Shown in pieces: positions 8,214-15,948 of a stretch of DNA of 50,636 nucleotides (position 1 is the stretch's first letter; each line of letters starts with the position of its first letter). The DNA is taken from contig JAQIBP010000044.1 in assembly GCA_027858995.1 (NCBI GenBank), forward strand, positions 1 to 50,636, read 5' to 3'. The notes beneath the pieces are model-generated. The model was not told the origin of the DNA, did not search any database, and saw only the letters and a program-made list of their open reading frames with translations. The stretch comes from Deltaproteobacteria bacterium. GTDB lineage: Bacteria > Desulfobacterota > Desulfobacteria > Desulfobacterales > Desulfobacteraceae. Both the position numbers and the translations under genes were made by a program.

Positions 8214-10091
8214 TCAAACACTTAAACCAATAGCATCAAGGGTACCTTGTGTTGGAATACCATTTTGATCCCATCCTCTTTGTGCATAATAGGCATCTAA
8301 AAGTTCATCAAGTTCTTCCTTTTGTATGTAATATCCTCTGTTTGGTCCGCTTGGTGTGGTCTCCTCATAAAATCGTGCAGGCGGATAATCAAATTTGCGT
8401 CCAAAACCTTTTATCTCCCTTGCCCAGATAACTCTTGTCAGGTTCCATACTTTTTCAGATATTTTGATAATATCATCCCAGATTATTTTTCTCCCGGTTA
8501 TAACACCATAGAGTTCAGCATAATTTTCAACTTCAAATCCTAACTCCATCATCTGAAGGCGGCAGCATCCTAAAAGGTCAAAGGCAGGTCTGAGATGTTG
8601 CGACTCAATGACATAACCTGCTGAATCCTCATAGTGTATAACGGCTTTCGGTCTTCTATCACTCTTAGCACCGGCCACTATAAGATCATGGACATTAGTA
8701 TCGGCACCCACCACATCATGTCCTAAAACCCAGGCACGGTTGTGGTGTGCTCCGACATCTGCAGTCATATATGCAAGCATCATGGAGGGTGCATTGCGGC
8801 ATTCATAACCTGTCCACTCAAGACCTTTGACATGAATGGCAAATTTTTCAGATCCTTTTTTAATTTTTTCAGAAGCAATTTTAACACCCTGGGAAAGCAG
8901 ATCACCCAAAGCATTTTTTCTCAGGCTCATTAGATCTAAAAGATAAACAATGGAGTCAAAATCACCAAATTTTATCTCTTTTCCAATCTCTTCTTTTGTA
9001 ATCAGCCCTTTTTCATAACACTCAATGGCAAAGGCAGCTACAGAAGCTCCTGATATGGTGTCAATGCCAAGTTCATCACACAGATAATTTGCATAGGCGA
9101 TCTCCTCAATGCTTTCAAGCATGCAGCTGCCGCCAAAAAGTGAGATGGTTTCAAATTCAGGACCTTCCATATAGGCAGTGCCAAGGGTTGTCTTGGTTTT
9201 TCCATATTTTCCACAGGGCGTGGGGCAGCAATAACAAGCCTTGTCTGTAATTTTCAGGCGTTCCAATACTTTTTTACCATTAATCATATGGCTGTGGTCA
9301 ATATGGGATGTCTGAAAATTTTTAGCTGGAAAGGATCCAACTTCATTGACCCAGTCTGTGATACCAGCGGTCCCTTCAGGAGTCCAGCCTTTAAATCCCG
9401 GTTTTTCAGCTACTTTTTTAAAGGCCTGCTTTCCTTTGGCATAGGCTTTTTTTAGATCAAATACCGGAATGCTGCCAGTGCCTTTTACAGCAATTGCTTT
9501 GATATTTTTAGATCCGAGAACTGCACCAATTCCAGTTCGCCCTGCCTGCCGTCCGAAATCGTGGGAAATACAGGCAAATTTTACAAGTTTTTCTCCGGCA
9601 GGCCCGATGGTCAGTATCTGAAAATCTTCACCCAGATCTTTTTTCATCATCTCTTCACAGGTAAGTGAACCTTTTCCCCAATAGGTTTTTGCATCTCTAA
9701 TTTCTATGATATCATTCTTGATATATAAATAACTTGGAGTTTTTGCCTTTCCGGTTATAACAGCCATATCAAATCCTGCATATTTTAATGCGGGTCCAAA
9801 ATGTCCTCCCATGTTTGAGTCAGCATATCCGCCTGTGGCAGGGGATTTTGATCCAAAATGGGTTTTACCGCTGGCTGGAAGAAAATGACCTGACAAGGGC
9901 CCTGTAGCAATAATAAAAAGGTTGTCTTTACCCAGAGGATCACTGTCAGGAGGAAGCTCTTTATAAAGAGTTTTTGCCACAAAACCTCTGCCTCCGATAA
10001 ACTCTTCACACATTTTTTTAGATAATGGTTCCTTGATTATCTTATCTGTATCAAGATTTATCCTTAAAACTTTCCCTGCATATCCATCCAT
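8214..10091 (-). CDS. Aldehyde:ferredoxin oxidoreductase (tungsten-pterin enzyme)
   Basis: A 625-residue AOR-family protein. The classic N-terminus MDGYAGKVLRINLD, the GRGFVAKTLYKELPP block, GPAGEKLVKFA and the iron-sulfur motif CYCCPTPC near residue 285, with a later Cys in LLGCCRLQM, are all present. Family members oxidise aldehydes to acids with ferredoxin as acceptor. The chosen start is the ATG at 10091-10089. It overlaps the ferredoxin stop as TAATG and has AAGGAG eight bases upstream. A GTG three codons earlier is the alternative. Formaldehyde or a larger aldehyde made by the DAO enzyme is the likely substrate (inference). Confidence 0.92.
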   Translation of the reverse strand: MDGYAGKVLRINLDTDKIIKEPLSKKMCEEFIGGRGFVAKTLYKELPPDSDPLGKDNLFIIATGPLSGHFLPASGKTHFGSKSPATGGYADSNMGGHFGPALKYAGFDMAVITGKAKTPSYLYIKNDIIEIRDAKTYWGKGSLTCEEMMKKDLGEDFQILTIGPAGEKLVKFACISHDFGRQAGRTGIGAVLGSKNIKAIAVKGTGSIPVFDLKKAYAKGKQAFKKVAEKPGFKGWTPEGTAGITDWVNEVGSFPAKNFQTSHIDHSHMINGKKVLERLKITDKACYCCPTPCGKYGKTKTTLGTAYMEGPEFETISLFGGSCMLESIEEIAYANYLCDELGIDTISGASVAAFAIECYEKGLITKEEIGKEIKFGDFDSIVYLLDLMSLRKNALGDLLSQGVKIASEKIKKGSEKFAIHVKGLEWTGYECRNAPSMMLAYMTADVGAHHNRAWVLGHDVVGADTNVHDLIVAGAKSDRRPKAVIHYEDSAGYVIESQHLRPAFDLLGCCRLQMMELGFEVENYAELYGVITGRKIIWDDIIKISEKVWNLTRVIWAREIKGFGRKFDYPPARFYEETTPSGPNRGYYIQKEELDELLDAYYAQRGWDQNGIPTQGTLDAIGLSV

Positions 10092-10498
10092 TATCTGCAC
10101 TCCTTTTCGTTTTCTTCCTTATATATCACAATAGCTTCCCTGGGGCAGACTGAAGCACACTCGCCACATAAAATGCATTTTGCCGGGATATCATCTTCAT
10201 TTTTAATAATCATGACGCCATGGGGACATGCCTCTACACATGCAAGACACCCAATGCATTCATCATCATTTATTTGATAGATTCCGTCCTGAAGTTCAAT
10301 AGCCTCTGTCGGGCATACTTCAGCGCACTCGCCGCATTGATCACAAAAATGAATATGATAATTTCCTGGTTCAGGAAACAATCCTTCGATTCTCAACACT
10401 GCTTTGGAAGGTGTTACCTCTTCAAAATTTCTTATACTGCAGGCAAGCTTACATACGCCGCAGCCTGAACATTTTTCATGGTTAAATTTTAGATTCAT
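10091..10498 (-). CDS. Polyferredoxin with four [4Fe-4S] motifs, AOR partner
   Basis: A 135-residue ferredoxin-like protein carrying four Cys clusters: CSGCGVCKLAC, CDQCGECAEVCP, CIGCLACVEACP and CILCGECASVCP. This arrangement resembles HycB/HydN-type electron-transfer subunits often encoded beside AOR genes. It is the first gene of the operon and ends in a one-base overlap (TAATG) with the AOR gene, which suggests a stoichiometric pair. AAGGAG lies eight bases before the ATG. Confidence 0.9.
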   Translation of the reverse strand: MNLKFNHEKCSGCGVCKLACSIRNFEEVTPSKAVLRIEGLFPEPGNYHIHFCDQCGECAEVCPTEAIELQDGIYQINDDECIGCLACVEACPHGVMIIKNEDDIPAKCILCGECASVCPREAIVIYKEENEKECR

Positions 10499-10596
10499 GG
10501 ATAGACTCCTTATAATTTTTTAAGGTTGTTTGCGGACACTACTATCCATATATGGTTCCTGATATTTTTTCAAGCATCTCTTGGTATTTGGCACAA

Positions 10597-10612
10597 CGCA
10601 TAAGTTATGCCA
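10597..10612 (-). promoter_or_regulatory. Candidate sigma-54 (-24/-12) promoter or palindromic operator
   Basis: Read on the minus strand this is TGGCATAACTTATGCG. The GG and GC dinucleotides are separated by ten bases, as in sigma-54 promoters (consensus TGGCAC-N5-TTGC), about 100 bases upstream of the polyferredoxin start. The same stretch is the perfect palindrome GCATAA-g-TTATGC, so it could instead be a repressor or activator site. Both readings are unproven. Confidence 0.4.
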
Positions 10613-10799
10613 CTAATTTAAGTCTTAAAAGTTACATTGATAAGGTGATACCTCTTTTATATTTCAAAAAAAGTTTGTAAATAGAGACTATTTAGTTTAT
10701 TGGTTGATTAAGGGTGTAACTCTCGGAGAGGTAAAACTTATTCACATATATAAGGGTGTGGCAGCGTTTATGGTTATACAACTGAGAGGTGGATTTGAC

Positions 10800-10839
10800 A
10801 ATCAACAAGATCATATTAAGGTATTGCATCTTGTTGATT
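10800..10839. repeat. 12-bp perfect inverted repeat, operator- or hairpin-like
   Basis: AATCAACAAGAT at 10800-10811 is exactly complementary to ATCTTGTTGATT at 10828-10839, with a 16-base spacer. It lies between the divergent operon and the MFS gene. There is no following T-run, so a terminator is not favoured. Confidence 0.5.
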
Positions 10840-10894
10840 TGCCGGCCATTGAGCACAATCCATTCCAACACCATTTGAATGCCGGTCAAATTGT

Positions 10895-11101
10895 TCGACA
10901 GGCTGTTACATAATGCAAATTTTTGTGAGCATAGCTCTTCTTGAACCAAGTTCAAGGCGGGAAATAAATTTAACCACAGGCATACATGCAGTATGTGAGC
11001 ATAAAGCTCCTCTTCGAGCCCGAGGATTACCCACTTTTATAAGATTGGTATTTTTCCAACGCCGAAATTGGGAAAATTGGGGTTGTGTAACAGCCTGTCG
11101 A
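10895..11101. repeat. MITE-like interspersed repeat, copy A
   Basis: A roughly 207-base element bounded by perfect 16-base terminal inverted repeats, TCGACAGGCTGTTACA (10895-10910) and TGTAACAGCCTGTCGA (11086-11101). Inside are CAAGGCGGGAAA, a small inverted core CATAC...GTATG and TTTTTCCAACGCCG. All three blocks recur in copy B at 33712-33877. It encodes nothing and lies directly against the MFS gene. Confidence 0.65.
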
Positions 11102-11112
11102 GCAGAGATATT

Positions 11113-12345
11113 ATGAATTATCAGGACAATGCTTCCTGCCGGATCGAACCCAACCCTTACTACCGCTATATTATCGTGAGCATAGCATTCATAGTAATGG
11201 TGATTGCCTGGGGAGTCAACTATAGTTTTGGTGTTTTTTTTACTCCGCTTTTAGATGAATTTGGATGGACCAGGGCAATGACATCCGGGGCTTTTTCTCT
11301 TGCAATGTTTTCTGAAGGTTTCGGCGGAGTGTTTATGGGCCGAATTTGTGACAGGTTCGGGCCTCGGTTGGTTGTATCTGTCTGCGGAATACTGCTGGGT
11401 ATGGGATATATGTTGATGTCGCAGGTTTCTACTGTCTGGCATCTTTATCTTTTTTACGGCGTGGTGATCGGTATGGGACTGAGCGGTACTTATGTTCCGG
11501 TTATTTCCACAGTGTCAAAGTTGTTCAAAAGGCGAAGGGGGCTTATGACCGGTATTGTTTCAAGCGGTATGGGGGCAGGCACCCTGTTTGTGACACCCTT
11601 TGCCACCTGGTTGATTCTGATTAAAGGATGGCGCTTTTCCTATATGACCATTGGCCTGGCTACATTGATTATTATCATTGTATCAGCCAGGTTTCTGCGG
11701 AGGCCAGAGGGCAAACACTTTGTACCTGCCATACAATCCAAAACTACCCAACTGACCAGTGAGAGCTCCATAGAGAATGCTAATACTGCCTTGAAAACGT
11801 TTTCTCTCTGGTTGATCTGTATTGTGTTTATATGCTGGGGAATGGTCATCTTTGCAATCCTTGTCCACATTGCCCCGTATGCTATTGAGGCTGGGTTTTC
11901 AAAAATCGAAGCTGCCAATATTCTAACAATATTTGGAGGCAGTGCATTCTTTGCTAAGATCATTACCGGTATTGCAACAGACCGCCTGGGCAGTAAGCCT
12001 GTCTTTGCCATGGGTATAGGAATGCTGACAATTGCCCTTATTATGCTCCTGATAATAAAGGAACTTTGGGTTCTTTATCTGTTTGCTGTTGTTCATGCTT
12101 TCAGCTATGGCAGCGGCTCTGTCACCATACCCAACATTGTTTCTGAGATGTTTGGTCTTCAATTCCACGGGAGTTTAACGGGTATTGTCAATTTTTCTGC
12201 CTGTATCGGATGTGCCATAGGGCCGTTGGCAGCGGGCTGGCTTTTTGACATCACCGGCAATTATTATGCATCTTTTATGAGTGCTGCTTTGCTTGGTGGG
12301 ATCACCTTGATAATGGTTCTGTTTATTAAAACCAAGAAGAATTAA
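11113..12345 (+). CDS. MFS transporter, oxalate/formate antiporter (OFA)-like
   Basis: A 410-residue, 12-helix major facilitator carrier. The N-terminus (WGVNYSFGVFFTPLLDEFGW) and the loop motif GRICDRFGPR between helices 2 and 3 are typical of the OFA/monocarboxylate group. The ATG at 11113 is chosen because an earlier in-frame ATG at 11068 lies inside the MITE-like repeat. No strong Shine-Dalgarno sequence is visible. It diverges from the MttB/AOR operon and could import that pathway's substrate or export a carboxylate product. The cargo is not predictable. Confidence 0.85.
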   Translation: MNYQDNASCRIEPNPYYRYIIVSIAFIVMVIAWGVNYSFGVFFTPLLDEFGWTRAMTSGAFSLAMFSEGFGGVFMGRICDRFGPRLVVSVCGILLGMGYMLMSQVSTVWHLYLFYGVVIGMGLSGTYVPVISTVSKLFKRRRGLMTGIVSSGMGAGTLFVTPFATWLILIKGWRFSYMTIGLATLIIIIVSARFLRRPEGKHFVPAIQSKTTQLTSESSIENANTALKTFSLWLICIVFICWGMVIFAILVHIAPYAIEAGFSKIEAANILTIFGGSAFFAKIITGIATDRLGSKPVFAMGIGMLTIALIMLLIIKELWVLYLFAVVHAFSYGSGSVTIPNIVSEMFGLQFHGSLTGIVNFSACIGCAIGPLAAGWLFDITGNYYASFMSAALLGGITLIMVLFIKTKKN

Positions 12346-12406
12346 TTTTTGTCCCTATATATTGATTTTGATCTGATTTTGAGCGTTAATCAATCTGTAT
12401 AGCCAT

Positions 12407-13609
12407 TTAAGAGGTATGCTTCATTATCTTATAATCAACCTGGTCCTCCACAGATATGCTTTTTGCAATCTCTTTTTTTCTTAAGACATAAGCAACTATA
12501 GTATAAGCAGCGCCAATGCATGTAAAATATGCATAAAATCCATATGGGTTATCTAAAAATTCAATTACTGTTGATGAAATCAGAGGTCCAATTACTGCCC
12601 CGATACCAAAAAAAAGCAGAAGTGCTGAACTTACATTGACAACATCCTTAGGTTCAAACATATCATGGGCCCTTGCCACTGCTGTTGGATAGATAGTAAA
12701 CATAAACCCGCCAAATATTGCAGTTACAGTCAAAAAGGCTGTAAAAGAAATATGGGGAGCTGCCAGCAGTATAAAACAGCTGATTAGAGCAAAGATACCA
12801 CCTAATAAAGGCATTACAACAGATCTGTCAAAACGGTCGGAAAAGGCTCCAACCGGCCACTGGAGCAAAAGGCCTCCCAATACAGTAATAGTCATGAAAT
12901 TAGATACCTGGTACACACTTAAATTTATTTTATGGCAAAAGATCGGTCCCATGGTGTAAAATGAGCTGTTGACTAAACCTGCTGTAAAACATCCAAGTAT
13001 TCCCAAAGGCGCCTTTTGAAAAATCTGTTTTAATCTGATTGTTTCAACTTCAGGCAGATCCGGATGAATTGAACGGGTCAGGGAAACCGGGATAACACAT
13101 AACATCAGTAAAAACCCTATTACGAAAAAAAGAGTTTGATCTTTTACATCTCCAAAGTTGAGAAATTGTTGCCCGATACCGTTTCCAAGATAACATAAGA
13201 TCATGTATATTGAAAAAATCCGCCCCCTTGTGTCTGATTGAGAGCACTCATTGAACCAGCTCTCGATAACCATGAAAAGACCAATGACAGCAATACCGGA
13301 AAAAAATCTGAAAACAGCCCATGCAGCAGGAGACATATAAAGACCATGCAGCATGACCATTGATGTTATAATAGCTGCAAAGGCACAAAATGATCTGATA
13401 TGCCCTACACTTTTTATTAAGCTCTTGCAGTAGAGGCTTCCCACAATAACACCAATGAAATATGATGTTACAATAAGTCCGGCCACTTGCGTTGAAACTC
13501 CTTCCATGGTTAATTTCAAACTGACAAATGTTGTCAGCAGCCCTAAACTCATCATCAGGAATAAAGCGGCTGTATAAAGTGCAATAAATGGTTTTAATAT
13601 TGATGCCAT
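12407..13609 (-). CDS. MFS transporter, YcaD-like
   Basis: A 400-residue, 12-helix major facilitator carrier (FIALYTAALFLMMSLGLL at the N-terminus, RFFSGIAVIGLFMVIESWFN mid-protein) resembling the YcaD subgroup. The start is put at the ATG at 13609, with GGAG eight bases upstream. A longer frame reaches 13657 but has no such signal. It is the last gene of the second MttB/AOR operon, 73 bases after the TIM-barrel gene, and is the probable uptake system for that operon's substrate. It ends convergently with the OFA carrier, about 60 bases apart. Confidence 0.85.
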   Translation of the reverse strand: MASILKPFIALYTAALFLMMSLGLLTTFVSLKLTMEGVSTQVAGLIVTSYFIGVIVGSLYCKSLIKSVGHIRSFCAFAAIITSMVMLHGLYMSPAAWAVFRFFSGIAVIGLFMVIESWFNECSQSDTRGRIFSIYMILCYLGNGIGQQFLNFGDVKDQTLFFVIGFLLMLCVIPVSLTRSIHPDLPEVETIRLKQIFQKAPLGILGCFTAGLVNSSFYTMGPIFCHKINLSVYQVSNFMTITVLGGLLLQWPVGAFSDRFDRSVVMPLLGGIFALISCFILLAAPHISFTAFLTVTAIFGGFMFTIYPTAVARAHDMFEPKDVVNVSSALLLFFGIGAVIGPLISSTVIEFLDNPYGFYAYFTCIGAAYTIVAYVLRKKEIAKSISVEDQVDYKIMKHTS

Positions 13610-13682
13610 AACCAATTCTCCAATAGATAATACCGATAGATATCCCCTCTTTGTCATTTTACTGCAGCTGTGTTTTATATTT

Positions 13683-14606
13683 TTAGGGTTTGCTCCTGCC
13701 TATATTCAGTACATTCCGGCAGTAATCTATACATTTTTTAACGGTTTCAAGCTCAAGTCGCAGGGCAGTCTCCTTGTCTTCAAGACTTATTCCCATATCT
13801 GTTTCAATATTGATCCTGTTGGTGGGAGAGTTTGTTTTTATGAGTTCATAGGCCTTTTCCATATCAATATCACCATCACCTGTTGCCACACCTGTGACTT
13901 GAAAACCATCCTTGCGGAATTCAATACGATTATCTCGAAAGTGGTTTGTAAATGCAACAGGAGAGAGATTTTCAATTGCCTTCATTGGATTTTCACCCAT
14001 ATGCCAGGCATTTACCGTATCAACACAGGCACCTACAAAAGGGTGATCCACTTCTTTTAATATCCATAAAATCTCCTTTGAAAAAGAGTCACAATGATTT
14101 TCAAGTGCAAAGCAGATACCATACTCTTTTGCCATTGAAGAAGCTGATTTTAATCGTATTATAGTTTCTTCAAAATAGGGCATGACCCTTGGATCAAACA
14201 CTCTCCCCGTTCTTGGTCGGGGTCGTGCTATATCCATTCCAACTTTGATCACTTTTGCTCCAAGATCCAAAGCTGTGTTAAGTCCCTCTTTTAAATCATG
14301 CTGGATGCCTGTATCAATGTTTCCAAGGTCCATGGACATATTATATTCAAGATATAGATTTTTCTCTTTTGCTGCTGCTCCAACCTCTTTTACAAAAGAA
14401 GGTTCAAGATTTTCCAGTACACCGTCATCAATATGAAATCCGTCCAGTCCCATTTCAACACCAAGATCAAAAAGCTCAAAAGTGCTGATCTGTCTTTTCC
14501 AGGGAAGTTTAAAGCCAGCCCATGTCTGACCGATTCCATGCAGGTACAGGCTGTAAGTATGCAGACCGAGCAGCATATCTCTATCTTCTGTTATATAGTG
14601 ATTCAT
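13683..14606 (-). CDS. Sugar phosphate isomerase/epimerase-like TIM-barrel protein
   Basis: A 307-residue AP-endonuclease-2/xylose-isomerase-like TIM barrel. Metal-ligand positions typical of the family appear in CFALENHCDSF, VGACVDTVNAW, TNHFRDNR and NIETDMG. AAGGA lies upstream of the ATG. It sits 20 bases after the DAO gene in the MttB operon. Members isomerise or epimerise sugars, but others act on inositols, hydroxypyruvate or betaine-like compounds. Here the role is probably on the carbon skeleton left after demethylation (inference). Confidence 0.8.
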   Translation of the reverse strand: MNHYITEDRDMLLGLHTYSLYLHGIGQTWAGFKLPWKRQISTFELFDLGVEMGLDGFHIDDGVLENLEPSFVKEVGAAAKEKNLYLEYNMSMDLGNIDTGIQHDLKEGLNTALDLGAKVIKVGMDIARPRPRTGRVFDPRVMPYFEETIIRLKSASSMAKEYGICFALENHCDSFSKEILWILKEVDHPFVGACVDTVNAWHMGENPMKAIENLSPVAFTNHFRDNRIEFRKDGFQVTGVATGDGDIDMEKAYELIKTNSPTNRINIETDMGISLEDKETALRLELETVKKCIDYCRNVLNIGRSKP

Positions 14607-14626
14607 AGAATTTAAAGTTCCTTTTT

Positions 14627-15934
14627 TTATCCAATAACTGAAAAACTTGAATCCTGGTTGATTTCACGGTTTCTGCTGAAAAACCCAATATCCAGTGTGT
14701 GATTAATATATTTCATTTTGTATTGCATGGGGTTTTTGTCATGGTTGTTGCCGTTTTCGCAGTATTGAATGAGCTCAGACATAAAAGAGCCGACCGCAGG
14801 CGCATTTTTATACTGATTGCCGCTGGTGCCGATGGCAAGATAAAATCCCGGCAGGCTGGATTTATCATAAATGGGATACCAGTCATCAGATACATCATAC
14901 AAATCCACAATTCCCCGGGGCTTGTTTGGGATGGGAAGATTTGGAATTCGCATGGCTTCCCTCATGGCCTGGGTTCTGATCTGGTCTGTAAAATCGGTAT
15001 TGTAATTGTCCGGGTCAACATAGTCCAATGGATCACAATCAGGCTCTTCACTGCCAATGAGAAAATGGTTGCCGGTTTCAGGCCGGGTATAGACACCAAG
15101 ATCACTGTCCGAAGTTATAATACCTGAATTTTCCCAATCCACACCCTCAGGGCTTGGCACATGGGCAACTTCCACTCTCAGAGCACGGGTTTTAATGTTC
15201 ATCTGATCAGTAATACCAGCCATTCCATTAATAAGATAAGAGTGGGGACCTGCAACATTAATTACCACTGGAGCATCAATTTGTGTGCCATCTTTTAAAG
15301 ATACCCCACAAACCCGTCCCTCTTTTTTCAGGATGTCAGTGACTTCAGTGTTGAACATAAAATCCCCTCCCACATTGCGGGTCGCCATCTCCACATTATG
15401 GGTGGACAGCTTGGGATCGCTCACATATCCACACTCCGGAACAAAAACACCTCCATTAATTTTACTGCCTGTGGGTTTGCCAAATTCAGGATCATCCATC
15501 AGTTTTTGGGGATAATAGGAACGTAAATCAGCATCAGGGAGGTATCTTTCCATCTCTTTCGGAGGTAGATCCAGATATCCCACTCCAAGTTTATCCAAAG
15601 ATGACATAACATTTACAAGATTATTGTTAACCCTGGATTTAAAAACAAGAGCCCCTGTATTTTTATAATAAGCCATGCCGTCAGGATCTGAAACATTTAA
15701 ATACCTTGGCCAGTTGAGCCAGTAGTAATATCCTTCTCTTGCAAGGGCAACTCCCTCAGCCGATGAGTAATAAAGCCTTATAACAGCACAGCTTCCAGAA
15801 GTTGAACCAAAGCCTGAGCCGCCGAGTTTATCTATATTCAGTGTTTTATATCCTTTAAGTGCCAGTTCATATGCAATGCTGTTGCCTATAATACCTGCAC
15901 CAATAATAATTGTATCATACTTTTTTTGCATCAT
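14627..15934 (-). CDS. FAD-dependent amine oxidoreductase (DAO family)
   Basis: A 435-residue DAO-superfamily flavoprotein. The FAD-binding fold is at the N-terminus (IIGAGIIGNSIAYELALKG) and the second FAD block near the C-terminus (YLAIGTSGNQYKNAPAVG). It resembles sarcosine/dimethylglycine dehydrogenases without a folate domain. It differs clearly from the DAO protein of the first operon (435 against 401 residues, different C-terminal block), so it is probably not a recent duplicate. It is 14 bases from the MttB gene. The two starts (MM) are adjacent. Confidence 0.83.
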   Translation of the reverse strand: MMQKKYDTIIIGAGIIGNSIAYELALKGYKTLNIDKLGGSGFGSTSGSCAVIRLYYSSAEGVALAREGYYYWLNWPRYLNVSDPDGMAYYKNTGALVFKSRVNNNLVNVMSSLDKLGVGYLDLPPKEMERYLPDADLRSYYPQKLMDDPEFGKPTGSKINGGVFVPECGYVSDPKLSTHNVEMATRNVGGDFMFNTEVTDILKKEGRVCGVSLKDGTQIDAPVVINVAGPHSYLINGMAGITDQMNIKTRALRVEVAHVPSPEGVDWENSGIITSDSDLGVYTRPETGNHFLIGSEEPDCDPLDYVDPDNYNTDFTDQIRTQAMREAMRIPNLPIPNKPRGIVDLYDVSDDWYPIYDKSSLPGFYLAIGTSGNQYKNAPAVGSFMSELIQYCENGNNHDKNPMQYKMKYINHTLDIGFFSRNREINQDSSFSVIG

Positions 15935-15948
15935 TAATTTTTACTCCA

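Larger units (their letters stand above)
10499..11112. other. Gene-poor divergent intergenic region
   Basis: These 614 bases separate the minus-strand operon from the plus-strand MFS gene. They hold the candidate sigma-54 site/palindrome (10597-10612), a 12-base perfect inverted repeat (10800-10839), an undistinguished open frame around 10704-10913 without recognisable domains, and a MITE-like element (10895-11101) that ends 11 bases before the MFS start codon. Confidence 0.6.

Noticed and set aside
10704-10913. Open frame in the divergent gap, considered as a gene or transposase scrap
   Set aside because: No ribosome-binding site, no recognisable motif, and it overlaps both an inverted repeat and the MITE-like end on its own strand.
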